Positions 52,301 to 64,000 of a stretch of DNA of 64,000 bases are shown here, one piece after another. The translations under genes were made by a program, and so were the position numbers. Origin of the DNA: Branchiostoma lanceolatum. Lineage: Eukaryota > Chordata > Leptocardii > Amphioxiformes > Branchiostomatidae. The notes below the pieces were generated by a model that did no database searches, was not told the origin of the DNA, and was given only the letters and a program-made list of their open reading frames with translations. Location of the stretch: contig NC_089724.1 in assembly GCF_035083965.1 (NCBI RefSeq), positions 26,174,974 to 26,238,973 of the forward strand, read 5' to 3'. Position 1 is the stretch's first letter, and every line of letters starts with the position of its first letter.

Positions 52301-55300
52301 TCGTAAGTGCAAAATCCTATGGAGTAAGTCATTGATTTTATCTTTCTAACTTACCTGAGCTTCTTCAGCAGGATCTCCTGGTAGCTCATGGAGCGGCAGT
52401 ACTTCTCGTAGTCGTGGAAGTATCGGCTGCAACTTTCCCACAGGATCTTGCAGAAGTTTGTCATCATGACGTCATCGTGGAGGGACTTCTTCATCTCTGT
52501 GAACACGCTGGAAAGTAGTGAAAAATTCAGGCGTTATACTACTGAACAAGTTTTTTAAAGGGGAACAGGGGCGCTACGGCCCCATGCCCTCAGTATATAT
52601 GGACCCTTTGTTCTAGGCCTTGGGAGCAGATCCTCTGAAAATCAGAGATGTCTTCAACGTAACTGTGACCTGTTCGACAGTATTCCCTAGTAGCGCGGCA
52701 CCCGGCATATAACTGGTTGCACCTGCATGATCCCTGTGCGACCCCCGGGATATGCCGGATTGGGTTTTTTTTAGATTGAGCGTGTGGCATCAGGGGACAG
52801 CACATCTGGGTTGCATATCATGCCTGCTAACTTAGGGGGTCAGAGGTCAACCTCGGGGTTATGCAATCCGATTACATCATCCCAGAAGCCTTTGCGAGGC
52901 TAATTTATTCAAGATGGCCGACAATCGTCTGCTAGAACAAGGATAATGTCCAATCATTAACTCACCTGTAGCAGTACCTGCCTGATTTTTTTTGTCACAT
53001 GGGCAAGGTTAATGTTGTCAGCAGTCTTCAGATAGTTTGTAGTCAATAAATACACACTTTTGATGTAGAATATGAAAGTATAATTATAGTTTAATGAAAA
53101 AAGTATGTTTTATTGTTTTATTGCTGCTATTAACCCTTATCATAGACAGAATTGTACATGAGTGCAACATTTCTTGAGAGTATACAATGTTAGCTTTCCA
53201 ATGATATATACCTTTATGGGGTTACTGTAAAGGAAAGTAACTAAAAATGAGCAATATCAAACTAGTACCCCTTGTTTGGAAGGTGTCTGGGAACCCCAGC
53301 AGTGGGGGCGTGTATTGGTATAGAACTCCAGCAGGACAAGGGTTAAGAAGCTATAGAATGCTTCATTTTGAAAATCCTCTAAAACTAAAAAAAAGACTCA
53401 GACCATCTTCCCAAACAGTTGGTAGCTTGCAACGCCCCATGCGTTTTTTTCTAGAAAAGTATCTACTTACCTAGAGTAAAATGGTTAGCATTTTTAAACA
53501 TTTTTTTACAACATTTGCTTGTATCACATGAAATTTTGTTGACAATTTCAAACTATCAATATTGTAGTTTTTCCTCTTCCACATGGTCATAACTCTGGAA
53601 ACGTTGAAAACTGACATGCCAAGAGTATATTTTTCCGGACGATCATTAGTGTGGTTGTGTCTAAGTCCAATAATTAATGGCATAATCAAGTAGTCCACTC
53701 CATGGTTAACTTTGCAAGTGTACTGTTCAAGGAGTGTTATTCTGTGTCAAGTGGTTTTCAGTTTATCATGCAACTAGAAATACAACATCCATCCGCAATA
53801 AGATAGTCTATGTTTTGCAAGTTCCCTCAGTGTCAGACCTACCTGATGGTGATTTTCAGGATGTTCTGGACGTAGGCGAACAGCCTCCTGTGGAAATGCG
53901 GACCGAGGATGAACGTCAGGGTCTCGTCATCCTCGAAATGATCAGCCAGAACCTGGAGGCTCTTCATGTAGGACGACTGCTTACTTAGGATCTCGTACTT
54001 GGCCTAAAAAAAAGAAGGGGAAAATAGCCGTCATATCAAATTTTATAACAGCTATCATATTGTTAGCTGTGTATAGAACATCATCGAGAGAGATGTCTAC
54101 AGCCGCTAGAATCAGCAGTTGCCCGTGCACGATTGATTGATTGATTGATTGACTTTATGTAAGACTGATTTTCATTGATCAATAAAGTTTGAAAGATAAT
54201 CGAAGAAGGCCAATTTGTCAAATCTGAATTAGTGTGTTAGAGTAAACTTAAGTTAAACCATTTTCCTTAAAAAGGGTATGTCATGCTCTAACTAGGATGA
54301 CGCAGATGCAAAATTTATATCTTTTTGTGGCCTTCTGTGGCGATTCATGAAGATATCGAGCCGTTTGCAGAATTTTGGGGTCATTAATTTCTCAAGATCC
54401 GTCCGCGTGGAAATTCCACTTTGGAAGACCATAGCATTACCTGCTACGTACCTCTTGTAGTTTGGTCTTTTTGGCATCCAAATCTTTCGTCGGAACCTTC
54501 CTTTGTACCTGGATAATCGACAACAACCGTCCAATTAGAAGTTAAGTTGGGAGAACAGCTGACATGCTTCTAAAACGTAACATTTAAACCCTCACATTGG
54601 GAAAGAACATGTTCTTTGTTAATTTTGATAAAAGCTACATCAAGATTAACTCAATAACGTTAACGAAACGTTTGATTCGCTGGAAGTCATTATGTAAAAT
54701 TACTATATAGAATTTATTATGTGCATGTTGTTAAATTGTAATACCACCCTATCTGTCCTTTGTGAACATGATACCAACTCCCTGATCTCTTTAAAATGCG
54801 GCTGACTCCATTTCTAGGAATGTAATCTCATCAATGGATTCCTAAAGTTGAAACTACGTATGTGCGCACATTCCAAGAGAAATGCCTATTCAATACCTGG
54901 AATTCTTGCATTTTACACACAATAGGTTCGCTATAAGCCGATTCGTAGATTAGAATACGCATGTGCAGTGTCAAGGTGAAGGCTCCTTGCTTGTTAACAG
55001 TCCTCGTCTCAACATTGCCTCGATTTGCATAACAACGCCAAGACGTGGTTTGTTTACGTCTCAGGGGCCTTCACCTTTGACACTGCACATGCGTACTTCA
55101 ATCTACGAATAAGCTTATTACATATCTAGGCTGGCTCCCTGGATGCGTTGCCAACAATCTTTTGAATCGGAAGGACCTCATCCAGCTTACCACGGAGAGC
55201 TGTCTCCACAAGACCGGTGCCTGGGCGCGGGAGATGGTCATGATTCTCTCCTTCCGCCCTCCCTCCTCCTGTTGCTGCTGCACCAGCAGCTCATAGTTCT

Positions 55301-58300
55301 GATACATGGGGACTGCAGATGGGCAACATCAATGGAGTTTGTACCCTGGAATCCAGAGCAATTGTACCGAGCTTCCCCGGACCTACACCGGTCCGCGCCC
55401 GGAGCTTCCCCGGACCTACCCTCCCGCTGGCCCGACAACGTACCCCGCCCCACTTCCCGCTAGCCAAACAAGCTCCGCTCTAGTACAATAGTGCCTGGCT
55501 GAAGCAGCCGTTTCAGAGCTTTGTACGGCTGCGGAGATTGGGTGGTTAGCGGATAGTGGAGCGGGGTAAATCTTCGGGGGGATCCGGAAGGGTAGGCCAG
55601 TGTAAATCAGAGCGCGGGCCGGTACATATGCTCTGGATTCCAGGGTATGGAGTTTGATACAATTGAGTGCGATCGGAAACCAATCCCTGGATACATGTAT
55701 ATCAGGCTTACGTTTGCATTGAATTTCAAAATGGAACTTTATCAAAGTTCAGACAACGAAAAGCGATATCACCCGTCATTTGAACACTTCCATATTGAAG
55801 TGCAGATTGAAGTGCAGTTATGCAAGCATAGAACTGTTTTGCATTCTATGCTTGCATGCATTTCATTCTATGTTCTCTGAAGAAGAAAGAAACCACCAAA
55901 CAACAAACAGGAAAAGAGAACTATAGAATAGCTCCATTACCATTATTCAAAAGGTCCTCATCCGCCTGATCCGGCAGTTTCTCCACCGTGTGGAAGAAGC
56001 GCAGCTCCCCTATCTTGTCCAGGATGACGTGTTTGTCCTGCGGGTTGTCCACGCCGAAGTCCCTCTCCAGACGTAACATCGTCAGAGACAGCAGCGCCTC
56101 GCCGTTTATCTTCTTACTGAAGAATTTTTTCCGCAAGGGCTGCAGATGCTCGGGCCAAGACGACTGTCGGAACAGCAGTAGCGTTACACACGGTCATGAG
56201 GAAAGCTAAGCCGAAGCCTCAAATTTGTCCCAGGGGACTGCCGGATACCGAGGGGTACATCTAGCTCGGTGTTCTCACGGATCGTAGTAATGCTAGGGTC
56301 ACACTTTCAATCCGGAGCCCGGCCGGGCAGTCTTTGGGAACGAAAATTATGATATAAAAAGACAACCAAAAGACAAAATGTACGCAAAATCATATAAGAG
56401 CATAGCTTGTGCAAATTTATTGACATACACTTTGATTTTTCGTTTCCGCAAACAGCCCGGGCGGGCCCCGGTTAGGAAATGTGACCCTAGCATCATACGT
56501 AGAGTGTTTGTTACCGGGTCCCGGTATAGTTAAAACACATCCCGGGCCCGGTCGTGCCCCACAATATCCCGGTAGCCGTAAGGTGTCCCAATGGGCCACG
56601 TAGGGGTTATGTTCGAAAGTGTCCGGCGGGGCCCCTTTTTGGCGACGCCATAGGGGCGAGCCTAACAGTATTCCAATTGTAACTGAAACATAAGTCTTAA
56701 GTTAGTATTGTTTGTGAGCATTGTTTTGTGGTGACCGGTAGCAAAAATACAGTGATGAGAATTATGATCAAAGAAAGGTCACATGGATCTTTTTCTTTAT
56801 TAGAAATTGCAACAATACAATACACAGTGGAACGCCAGGCAGACAAGCTGATGTTGCGGACCACTCAACATTACAATTACACTGAATAAGTCAATAAGAC
56901 ACTTAGACAATTCATAGCATGATACCATCTAAAACAATGCATGATACAATATAAAACAATGCATTAAGTATGGATGTTTGTCCAGAATCAACAGCTTACC
57001 TTTATCCACTTCTTGACGTCTTTACGGCTCCAGTACCTGACAGTCTCGGGATCGGGACCGTCCCTCGTGTCGCTTGTGGACTGGAGAACAATCGGTCGGA
57101 ACCCCATCGGGCTCACGTCTGTCGGCGGTTTGAGCTTTGTATGGGACAGCTGAAACGTGCGCTGTCGGGGAGGAACCAACACGACACAAACATCAGCAAA
57201 CAATGTGGGCGAGCGGATGGGAATATGACGTTACAGCTATAACATAATCTAGCAGATGAGTTGATGGCTGTGCCAGCATTTTTCTTGAAACAAAAACAAA
57301 AACAATACATATCTATCAAAGTCCTGGGTCAAAGCATTCAAAGCTAGCAGAAAGATATTAGATATCACTTGGCTTACCCCCAATGTCATCGTTCTATCGA
57401 TGACTCTGGGCAGACCCATGGCGGGTTTCGGTGGAAGTGCAGGGGGCTTCGTGCCATCCTCCTGGTGAAATAAAGAACACTTAAAAGTCCTGCCCGACTG
57501 CCATACATGTGACTTAAACTGTTCTTGAATGTCAGTACGTATTGTAGACACGATGAAAAGAATAAACCATACATTGTAAAATGGTGATTCATACAAATAT
57601 GCGTCGCGTGGCATAAGTCATTCAAGATACAAGGATCAGCAAACCGATTAAAAGCTTCAAGCTTTACTTTGTGTATGGAAATATCGTATTGAAATCTTTA
57701 ATCAATATTAATATAAATTGTGCATGGTTCTGGATCGTAGTTTGATAAAGAAATGCTGGATGATATAGAGGAATCAATAAGAAATATAGAGTGGTCACAG
57801 ACCTTGTAACTCACATCTTCAAAGACCGGAGAGTACATGTCCCCTGGTGTGCTTCCTTCTTCAGTCCTTCTGAAGAGGGAAATTATGCAGAAACGCAATA
57901 GCTTCGATAAATAAATAGTTGGATGGACGGCCAAATTCTAGTCTCCAAGCAGATGTTAGTAGGGACACGTTTTCCTAGCTGGCCTTTGCTTTGACAATCC
58001 GCTTCCTACACATCTGTTTTGGTTTGTCAAGGAAGCAGTTTCTCACAGAGCCGGGCATCTAGAAAAACGTAGCAATTTTGCTTCACAACGTCTGCTTGGA
58101 GATTAGGCAAATTTGTCATACACTAGAAATATGCACTAGTATATTACTCAATGTGAACTATTCCCTATTTACCAGAAGAATATAATCCGAGACAATGTTG
58201 TAGCAAAGAACACAAAACTCTTACTCGTCTTTCAGGTGACTGTAGTCGACGGCATAATAGTCGTGCTTGGGTTTTTCCCCCAGGGTTGGAAACAGCGGCA

Positions 58301-59918
58301 TGTACACCTGCTCGTTACTTGCACTTTCAGCTGGAATGACCTCATACGTGTTTGACTGTTGGCGTTGGATGCCCGTGAAGCTCCTTTGGGGCTGTGTGCT
58401 GTCCGTGGTTAGGGTTGGATCTTGGCTTGAAGAAGACAGTTTCTTCTGAAGCTCCACGGCCATAGCTGACACGCTCCCAGCGACAGCGTAATTTCCAGTA
58501 CCCCCACTCTCGCTACCGCTGTGATGGTGTTTTCGTCCGTCACTTTGACCTGTCGATCCTCCGCTGTCTGCGACGTTTAGGAGTATGTTGGGAGAAGACA
58601 TCATCTTCTGAAGATTTTTTGCCCGAGTCATCACACTTCCAGAGGCGTGCTCTTGTCCAGGACTAATGTCTGCCCTGTTTGTGGGTTCCTGCTTCAGTTT
58701 GTCTTCTGTTACATTTCGTGATTCGGGGAAGAGTTTTGTCTGAATCTGTGAGGCTATAGTCGTAACGCTGGGCTTACGTTGCTCACCGTCGTTTTTATCC
58801 TTTGGCTGTAGCTTTGGGGAAGACGGTCCGTGGTCACTACTAGGCGATTTCCCTGGACTGCTAGGTTTATCAGTTTGTGACGCGTGTTGATCCGATGTTG
58901 CGTTTTGCTGAAAAGAATTGATCATGTCCAACACGGATGATCTCTTCCTCATAGGGACAGGAGGAGCTGGAGCCTTCTTCTTCTTGGCTCCTGCAGCAGG
59001 AACCTCGGAATGTCGGCGTTCGCGTTGTCTCGAAAGGCCTTGGGCGCCCTCGACACCATCATTTCCAGTTTGCCGTCTCTGAAACTCTGGCGTCACTGGC
59101 GCACTAGACGGTTGTCCTGGGCTCAGATGCTGTTCCATCATCTTCGCCTTTTCTAAGACAGACTTCTTTTCTTCTTGCTCTGTCGTCTCCTGCGTTGCCT
59201 GAGGAACAGCAGGTGTCTGGAGGCTTCGATCCTTTTCAGCCTCTCGAGGAGGTTCCTGTCCGGTAGCGACACTGGGAAAGACTGGCGGTCCCTTCTTGTC
59301 TTTAGAGCACGGGTCGTTTTCTACCCAATTAGCCACGTCGTCATAGTCACCAGGAGACGCTATGCTCTCGTGTTCTCGTGAAAGTGTAAGAGGGGTTAAT
59401 GCATTTCGTGCTTTCATTTTAAAAGGGGTGCTGTATTCAGGCTTGTTATTGCATGGGGGCACAGTGTTGCTTGTTTTGACTGCGCTCTGGACAGTGCTGT
59501 CCTCTACAGAATCTTTACTCTGTGGCGGAGGAGGCGGTGCCACATTGGGCTTGCTCAGTACCATTGATTTTCGCCGACTTGCAGCTGTTTGTTTGTCTCC
59601 TTGTTGGGGTTTTGAGTCTGTCTTGTCCTGTGCTTTAGGCTTGTCCTTCGGTGAACTTGTGGGGCTTTGGAACTGTCCTATGAGATCGGCTAACTTGTTC
59701 CTTTGCGGGGATGTTTTGGCTTCATCTGGCTTGTTATCCTCTGATGTGACCTTGCTGTGAGGAGGCGTTTTTTCCACGAATTCCTTTAACTGCTTGAATT
59801 CTGTCGAGGTGACGTTAAGGCTACGGTTATGTCTGCCATGTCTTGGTGGATCACTTGGGAGGTCAAACGACTTTGATCCTGTAGAGGGACGAAAAGTTTC
59901 CATAATGGATCCAAACAT
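46387..59918 (-). CDS. Ephexin-type RhoGEF with SAM domain (17 exons)
   Basis: Exons in coding order: 59918-58225, 57869-57803, 57461-57378, 57161-57000, 56163-55941, 55312-55191, 54508-54452, 54003-53843, 52507-52355, 51404-51275, 50883-50809, 49878-49795, 48948-48821, 48336-48163, 47673-47585, 46951-46841, 46478-46387. Phases match; 3606 nt, 1201 aa. It should load GTP on Rho-family GTPases at the cell cortex. Residues 1-600 are Ser/Pro-rich with candidate phosphotyrosines (DYYAVDYS, EQVYMP) and PPKP. SAM about 655-722 (YWSRKDVKKW, INGEALLSLT). MYQNY (746-750) matches the ephexin autoinhibitory YQxY motif. DH about 800-985 (EILSKQSSYMKSLQVL, VMPMQHVTRLPLL). PH about 1010-1120 (RWLEKTGNVTEV). 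SH3 about 1137-1193 (DGRAGILPERVL). Vertebrate ephexins (NGEF, ARHGEF5/15/16/19/26) have DH-PH-SH3 but no SAM that I know of. Confidence 0.92.
47775..48094 (+). mobile_element. tRNA-derived SINE in a RhoGEF intron
   Basis: The head carries an A-box-like TGGTGTAGTGG and B-box-like GGTTCAAGCC, then about 200 bp of non-tRNA body, then a TTAACTTTAACTAA tail. It is transcribed opposite to the host gene. Confidence 0.75.
49318..49797 (-). mobile_element. 5'-truncated LINE abutting a RhoGEF exon
   Basis: The minus-strand frame 49780-49463 encodes a non-LTR ORF2 C-terminus with a CPSCQNSVEDEYHFLMKCP zinc-type motif. The 3' end reads ACAATTGTCGAGCAATAAA and matches 2645-2700. Recognisable LINE coding (GKFCRMADLYTHII) begins at the donor GTAAAT of exon 49878-49795, so the LINE starts at or within a few bases of that splice site. 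Confidence 0.8.
49795..49878 (-). CDS. 84-nt DH exon between SINE and LINE
   Basis: It encodes AVKRCNEAARCMADSMEVQG plus eight more residues, the last DH helix (V..CNE.AR.M in ephexins). Phase 0 on both sides. The acceptor CTCCAG is preceded by the SINE's ATT tail and the donor GTAAAT runs into the LINE. Exon identity is clear from the domain. Confidence 0.85.
49889..50237 (-). mobile_element. tRNA-derived SINE with ATT tail
   Basis: The minus-strand head GTGTGGCGCAATTGGTAGAG (A box) and GGTCCCGGGTTCGAAACC (B box) are tRNA-like. A body of about 250 bp follows, ending AATAAACCATTATTATTATT. It differs from the SINE at 47775. Confidence 0.85.
51467..51800. mobile_element. Foldback element with about 90-bp arms
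   Basis: AACAAGACTAAACTTTTCC, GGGACTTACCCCAAATTTTC and GACTCCATCAACCCTGTTCA pair with the right arm. Related single arms occur near 6190 and 10430. It lies in a RhoGEF intron. Confidence 0.8.
52073..52093 (+). repeat. Poly-G run
   Basis: About 20 consecutive G in a RhoGEF intron. Confidence 0.9.
53134..53342. mobile_element. piggyBac-type MITE (209 bp)
   Basis: CCCTTATCATAG at the left and GCAGGACAAGGG at the right, with TTAA at 53130-53133 and 53343-53346. The right terminus equals that of the 26981-28794 element, which could be its larger relative. Confidence 0.8.
54933..55118. mobile_element. Foldback MITE
   Basis: ATTCGTAGATTAGAATACGC and ATGTGCAGTGTCAAGGTGAA pair with the right arm. 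It lies about 70 bp from RhoGEF exon 55191-55312. Confidence 0.8.
55342..55647. mobile_element. MITE with 9-bp target duplication
   Basis: TACCCTGGAATCCAGAGC and its complement end the element; TGGAGTTTG is repeated exactly on both sides (55333-55341, 55648-55656). It inserted about 30 bp upstream of a RhoGEF acceptor. Confidence 0.85.
56290..56493. mobile_element. MITE, ATGCTxGGGTCACA family, copy 2
   Basis: It matches 22131-22337 end to end (CGGCCGGGCAGTCTTTGGGA, GAGCATAGCTTGTGCA, CGTTTCCGCAAACAGCCCGG). The two copies are in the same orientation. Confidence 0.85.
57938..58106. mobile_element. Foldback MITE, CTCCAAGCAGA family
   Basis: CTAGTCTCCAAGCAGATGTT and its complement bound the element. 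Flanks GCCAAATTC and GGCAAATTT resemble a decayed 9-bp duplication. It is kin to 16527-16700. Confidence 0.65.
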
Positions 59919-59930
59919 GGAATGCGAATT

Positions 59931-62900
59931 CTAGAATATTAGGCTTAGCATGAAAGACGAAGTTCTGACATTCAGGACATGCAGCGTCATTGGACCATAA
60001 CAAGACATTGGACACTGAACGGGAGATTTTTCCGTGAGGGGAGTAAAAAAAGCTATCTACATCCGGACCCATCAACCTTTATTGAAACGGGACGGGGGCT
60101 GCTACAGTCTACTTACCACCTTTGACCCGTTGCTCACGTTACATCTCCCTAAAGCCACGTGTTCTGAACAATCTGTATGGTTATCATAATGGGTTGTTTG
60201 ATCATTTTGATTGTTGAAAGAGTTTTTTTCTCTTTTCAAAGAAATACAGGACAAACTTCCATTCCCCTTTTACTTTGAAGTACATTTCCATGCAAGTGTC
60301 TTCTATGTCTTAGTAGATTTAGAGGACATTTTAAGCAAACTATATATAGCTAGTTCTCATTGTCGTCTCCCATAAACTATATGAACCACGGTATACAAAT
60401 TTATCGATGGTTCATGATCATAGTACATCAACACACACACACACGGCCACGTGTTGAAAAGGCAAGAGAGATACTTTAGATCTAATCTTTTTAGAGAATA
60501 AAAGAGCCTTTCATGAAGGTCTAATTGTGACAGATGCTATCTCTATGGTGACCCGATAGCCCACGGCTATGTGCATTCTTTTACAACAATGGGATGTTAC
60601 GAAGAGGGAATTCACGATATCGAGTATCACTAGTATTTTTTTATTGCTCTAACCCCATGCACCGACTGACTATTTTCATTCAAATTTGCCAGTCGTTGAA
60701 TGAACTGTCTATTACTTTGTTCCCTTTTCGTCCAATACTAGAAGTATGTATTTCTTCCCCTAGAGCTATTCATGTTGGAATGGTCTCGCCTTTATGTCTG
60801 AGGAGGCATGCCCCGTGGGTAGATATTATCCTGACACTTGGTTGTGCATGTTTGAATTTCGGTGATTTTGTTCACGCACTTGTAAATGATCCCAGTTTGA
60901 TGTCGAAATAAATAGATTATTCACGAAGGTAGCTGAAATCTCTATAAGATTTCTTAAGTAAAGTAATATACGGGAAGTTATCTTCCTACTGAAATCAACT
61001 ACCATTGAAGACGTGGGCTTTAAAAAATGTTCCGCTGCTCCTAAAAATGTCAAATCCGCATCAGCAAAGTAGATCCTTGAATTTGACTGCGATCTTCATT
61101 GTCTGTTTCACATGTATATGCATTTAATCTGTGCTTGTACACTTACATTAATTGTTGTTCTCTTGCAATTAGCCTACGGGCACGAATGTGCAAATGACCT
61201 TTCATCATAAGGTAGCAAATTCAAAAGTCTGTAGAAAAAAGACGGGGATCCAACATTACCACGCGGCAAATGGCGAGACTTTGGCCTTCCCTCGCCCCGT
61301 ATGATAGGCTGGACCACACAGGTTGGACTCTTTTCGACACTCCTGGAAGAAAGATCCAGAAGAAAATAGACTTGTGTCAACAACAGGCATTTGGCTTCAA
61401 TCACCAAGATCAATATACATTCATATCCTTCATTATTATCCTTCAAGTGTACAATATTGGTTGAAGTTAAATAGCGGTTACGTACCATACTTTTTATGCA
61501 ATGATAAACACGTCTCACGGGGTACTTTTAAGTTTTATGGTTGATTCACATGTTTTTCTACAGTTTTCGCTCGCGACAAAAAGCAAGAAAACACAGTAAC
61601 GTTATCTGACTTCGGATTGACTAACACACGAGCGATATTACCAGTTTCAAGGTATTTGTGTGTGTCACATGTGCCATCAGGCATATGTGTTAAGATATGT
61701 TTATACGCTGCACATCAAATCGTATCAATCTATCATGCAATCCTTGCACTGTTATGGTAGCATTAATTTTATGAACGCGAGGGGCACATATGTTTGCACC
61801 ATGTAACGTTAGTTAGGTCTAGTCTACTGCCCGGTGTATCTCCTAACACTACGATATTGAATTTGGGAATGTTCAAACTAGCATGTCTTTGCGTCCTAGT
61901 TTAACAGCAGGTGACATCATATCTATGACGTCTATGAAGTGGACTGTAAAAAAGGGTCAAATCCAGTTGGACTAGAATCGGAGCTGTCTACAGACGGGCA
62001 AACTGTGTACGAGCAGTCTTGTCTCTCAAAAATTAAGTCGAATTTGGGGAGGGGGGTTTGAATCAAGCAACTTCCAATCAGATATAAGCCTATCTATATC
62101 TAAGAAGAGAATTGTCATGCGTAACCTCTCAGACAAGGCGAAAATTAAGACCGGTTGCTTTTTAGTCCCTCATTGTACAACTGACAATAGAACCTTCCCT
62201 CGGGCAGAAAAAGACCTCGACGATTGGGGAAAGCTCGACAAGGAAGTAACCGTCAAAATGCGTCATACACGAGGATTAGTCATTATGGGGATTTCCATAG
62301 TGTTATTTACTTCCTGATGCAATTAAGAATATCCAACACACCTGCTGCATGTTTCTGAGAATTTACACTTAAGTTTGCAGTATTTCTGACTGGGGAGGGG
62401 GGTGACCTTGTAAAGGGTCACAGCCCTGTTTATTTGACACGCAGTTGTGTCTAAGCGTTTTCCTTCCTACCCGGTGGACGAAGATTTGGTAACATTGGCG
62501 TTAGGCTTATTGTTTATAAAAGGTAACGGCTTTTTACATTCATGAAAATTGGACATCCATGTAATAATATACGCCCCAAAACAGTTACTCAAGCAACTGA
62601 ATAAAATTTTATCTAGTTGCTCGAGTGACTGTTTTTTAGGGTAATGACTTTCCTTGAAAATAATGATGCAAGAAAAAATAGCACTTTCCAAGTTATTGTC
62701 CTCGATGAGATGTTTTTCAAAGCATGTCAAGGTAGAGTCCATTCCAAGTCACCAAAAGGGTTATCATTGTCATTATTTACAACTGTTTTTGATTATTTGT
62801 AACTATTTGTCTAGGAAATTTCACACTTTGTTAATATTGTGAATGTCATTTCGACTTAATAATCATTTGCCCGGTTGTGTAAAACATTGGAAATATTAAT

Positions 62901-64000
62901 GATGTGGAATATGGTATTTCAATTAGTGTCTAAATAATGGTTACAGCATTCTACCATTTTTTACATTTTTTTTACAATTATTTGTGACATTTTGTAAATG
63001 GGTCAGTGGGCTGTGAAGAAAGCAATTCACACATCTTTGTGAATTATACTTGGGCACCATGCATAGATGGCTTGCAATATAAAAATATACAGAGGCAGAC
63101 AATAGGGCTGGATTAGCACCTACTTTTATGGGGGCAATTACCCAAATCCACTATTTACAAACTTTTCTCTTTATTTCGAATTTTAGAAGAATAACATAGA
63201 TATTTGCAAATTATTCTAAGTATAGATAGTTTTGTGCAGTCCCTTTCAAAATGTTTCTAAAACATCTACTTGGATTCAAATAAATTCAAATTTTCATATT
63301 CAATTAATTTGAAAAATTAAGAATTACTGTGATTTAGATATTCTTTTATTCGAAATAATTCAAACTAATTACAAATATCATTTTAGAACCCTTGTGGTGA
63401 CTTGGAATAGACTCTACACCAAATAAGTTGAAAAACTGTGTTTTGAATGGTCACAAACTAAGCTGGGAAATTTATATTTAATCAGTCATATCTACATCAT
63501 TACCTTACTGAATGGACATAATCATGCATAATTGAAAAGATTATTCACCGCTCGATACAATGATACCAAATAGTTTAATTTGTTATCACCCTAAAATGCC
63601 TACACTCAAAGGTCAAGCATCAGAGGATGACTGTGAGTGACTCACAAAACAAGTGCTGGAATTCCCCTGCGAATGTCATACGCTGCGCGGGGAGGGAAAG
63701 TTCGCCACTTTTATGGGGCAACTCACCCAAGAAATCAATCATGGTGTTCGCTGCACATAACCGTGATTATAACAAATGAGGTATTATCTTAAAGACAAAT
63801 ATACAAGCATTTCAATTGTATAGCACATTATGCTAATCATGATAAAACAGCCGTCACACGAAAGAAAATGTCGGCATTTTTTTTTGCTGGTACTCAACCC
63901 TTGAATGCACGATCATAACAAACAGAAAACCATTGTAAAGAACAATAGATAAGCATTCTAATGACATGTTACAGAATGCATCTGGTGAATATTTACGGAG
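59931..64000. other. Gene-less stretch upstream of the RhoGEF
   Basis: An acceptor-like TATTCTAG at about 59931 suggests an upstream non-coding RhoGEF exon that I could not place. A degraded LINE end (GCAATTAGCCTACGGGCACG) lies at 61165-61195. No coding exon is supported. Confidence 0.45.
62733..63419. repeat. Large imperfect palindrome
   Basis: GTAGAGTCCATTCCAAGTCA at 62733 is the near-complement of the sequence ending at 63419 (CACCAAAAGGGTT pairs with AACCCTTGTGGTG). The AT-rich interior of about 600 bp pairs only patchily. It is probably an old transposon with terminal inverted repeats. Confidence 0.6.

Noticed and set aside
54292-54534. 80-residue minus-strand frame (RYKGRFRRKIWMPKRP)
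   Set aside because: It is an alternative frame over RhoGEF exon 54508-54452; the phase-0 reading VQRKVPTKDLDAKKTKLQE joins both neighbours and fits the DH start.
62117-62317. 66-residue plus-strand frame with hydrophobic end
   Set aside because: No start context, splice sites or recognisable family; not enough support for a gene.

Overview
The window is animal nuclear DNA and most likely comes from a cephalochordate (amphioxus, Branchiostoma). The grounds are GT-AG split genes, an NLR whose N-terminus resembles the DZIP3-type HEPN fold, a CYP4 gene, Pol III tRNA genes, and introns crowded with short foldback transposons, tRNA-derived SINEs and LINE 3' ends. I assign the phylum from style and gene content only; the species is not established. 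I assembled four protein genes by hand from splice sites and reading phase. Each assembled coding length is a multiple of three with every junction phase matching.

Layout. (1) 2.76-10.96 kb, plus strand: a CYP4-family cytochrome P450 of 12 exons and about 515 residues, including a 45-nt microexon. (2) 11.6-21.9 kb: four tRNA-Val(AAC) on the minus strand and three tRNA-Leu(AAG) on the plus strand, with two abutting TTAA-flanked transposons among them. The last tRNA-Leu lies in an intron of the next gene. (3) 25.86-17.42 kb, minus strand: a nine-exon NLR immune-receptor gene of about 1235 residues, read as HEPN(DZIP3-like) - RHIM-like motif - NACHT - leucine-rich repeats. A possible untranslated first exon lies near 29.7-29.9 kb with a perfect CRE box just upstream. 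(4) 27.0-28.8 kb: a piggyBac-like element with TTAA target duplications and a remnant of a transposase N-terminus. (5) 33.04-43.94 kb, plus strand: an 11-exon pancreatic-lipase-type gene of 497 residues whose C-terminus is a cysteine-rich region plus a membrane anchor instead of the usual PLAT domain. (6) 59.92-46.39 kb, minus strand: a 17-exon ephexin-type RhoGEF of about 1201 residues, read as proline/serine-rich region - SAM - YQxY motif - DH - PH - SH3. (7) 59.93-64 kb: no gene recognised; it contains a large imperfect palindrome.

The genes do not form a pathway. The NLR (minus) and the lipase (plus) point away from each other; the lipase and RhoGEF converge on 43.9-46.4 kb. The most interesting item is the NLR, which joins a DZIP3-type HEPN region to a short motif matching the RHIM amyloid-signalling core ahead of a NACHT ATPase. 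Next are the SAM domain built into an ephexin-type RhoGEF, one RhoGEF exon pinned between a SINE and a LINE, the lipase with a replaced C-terminus, and a small transposon family with 9-bp target duplications.
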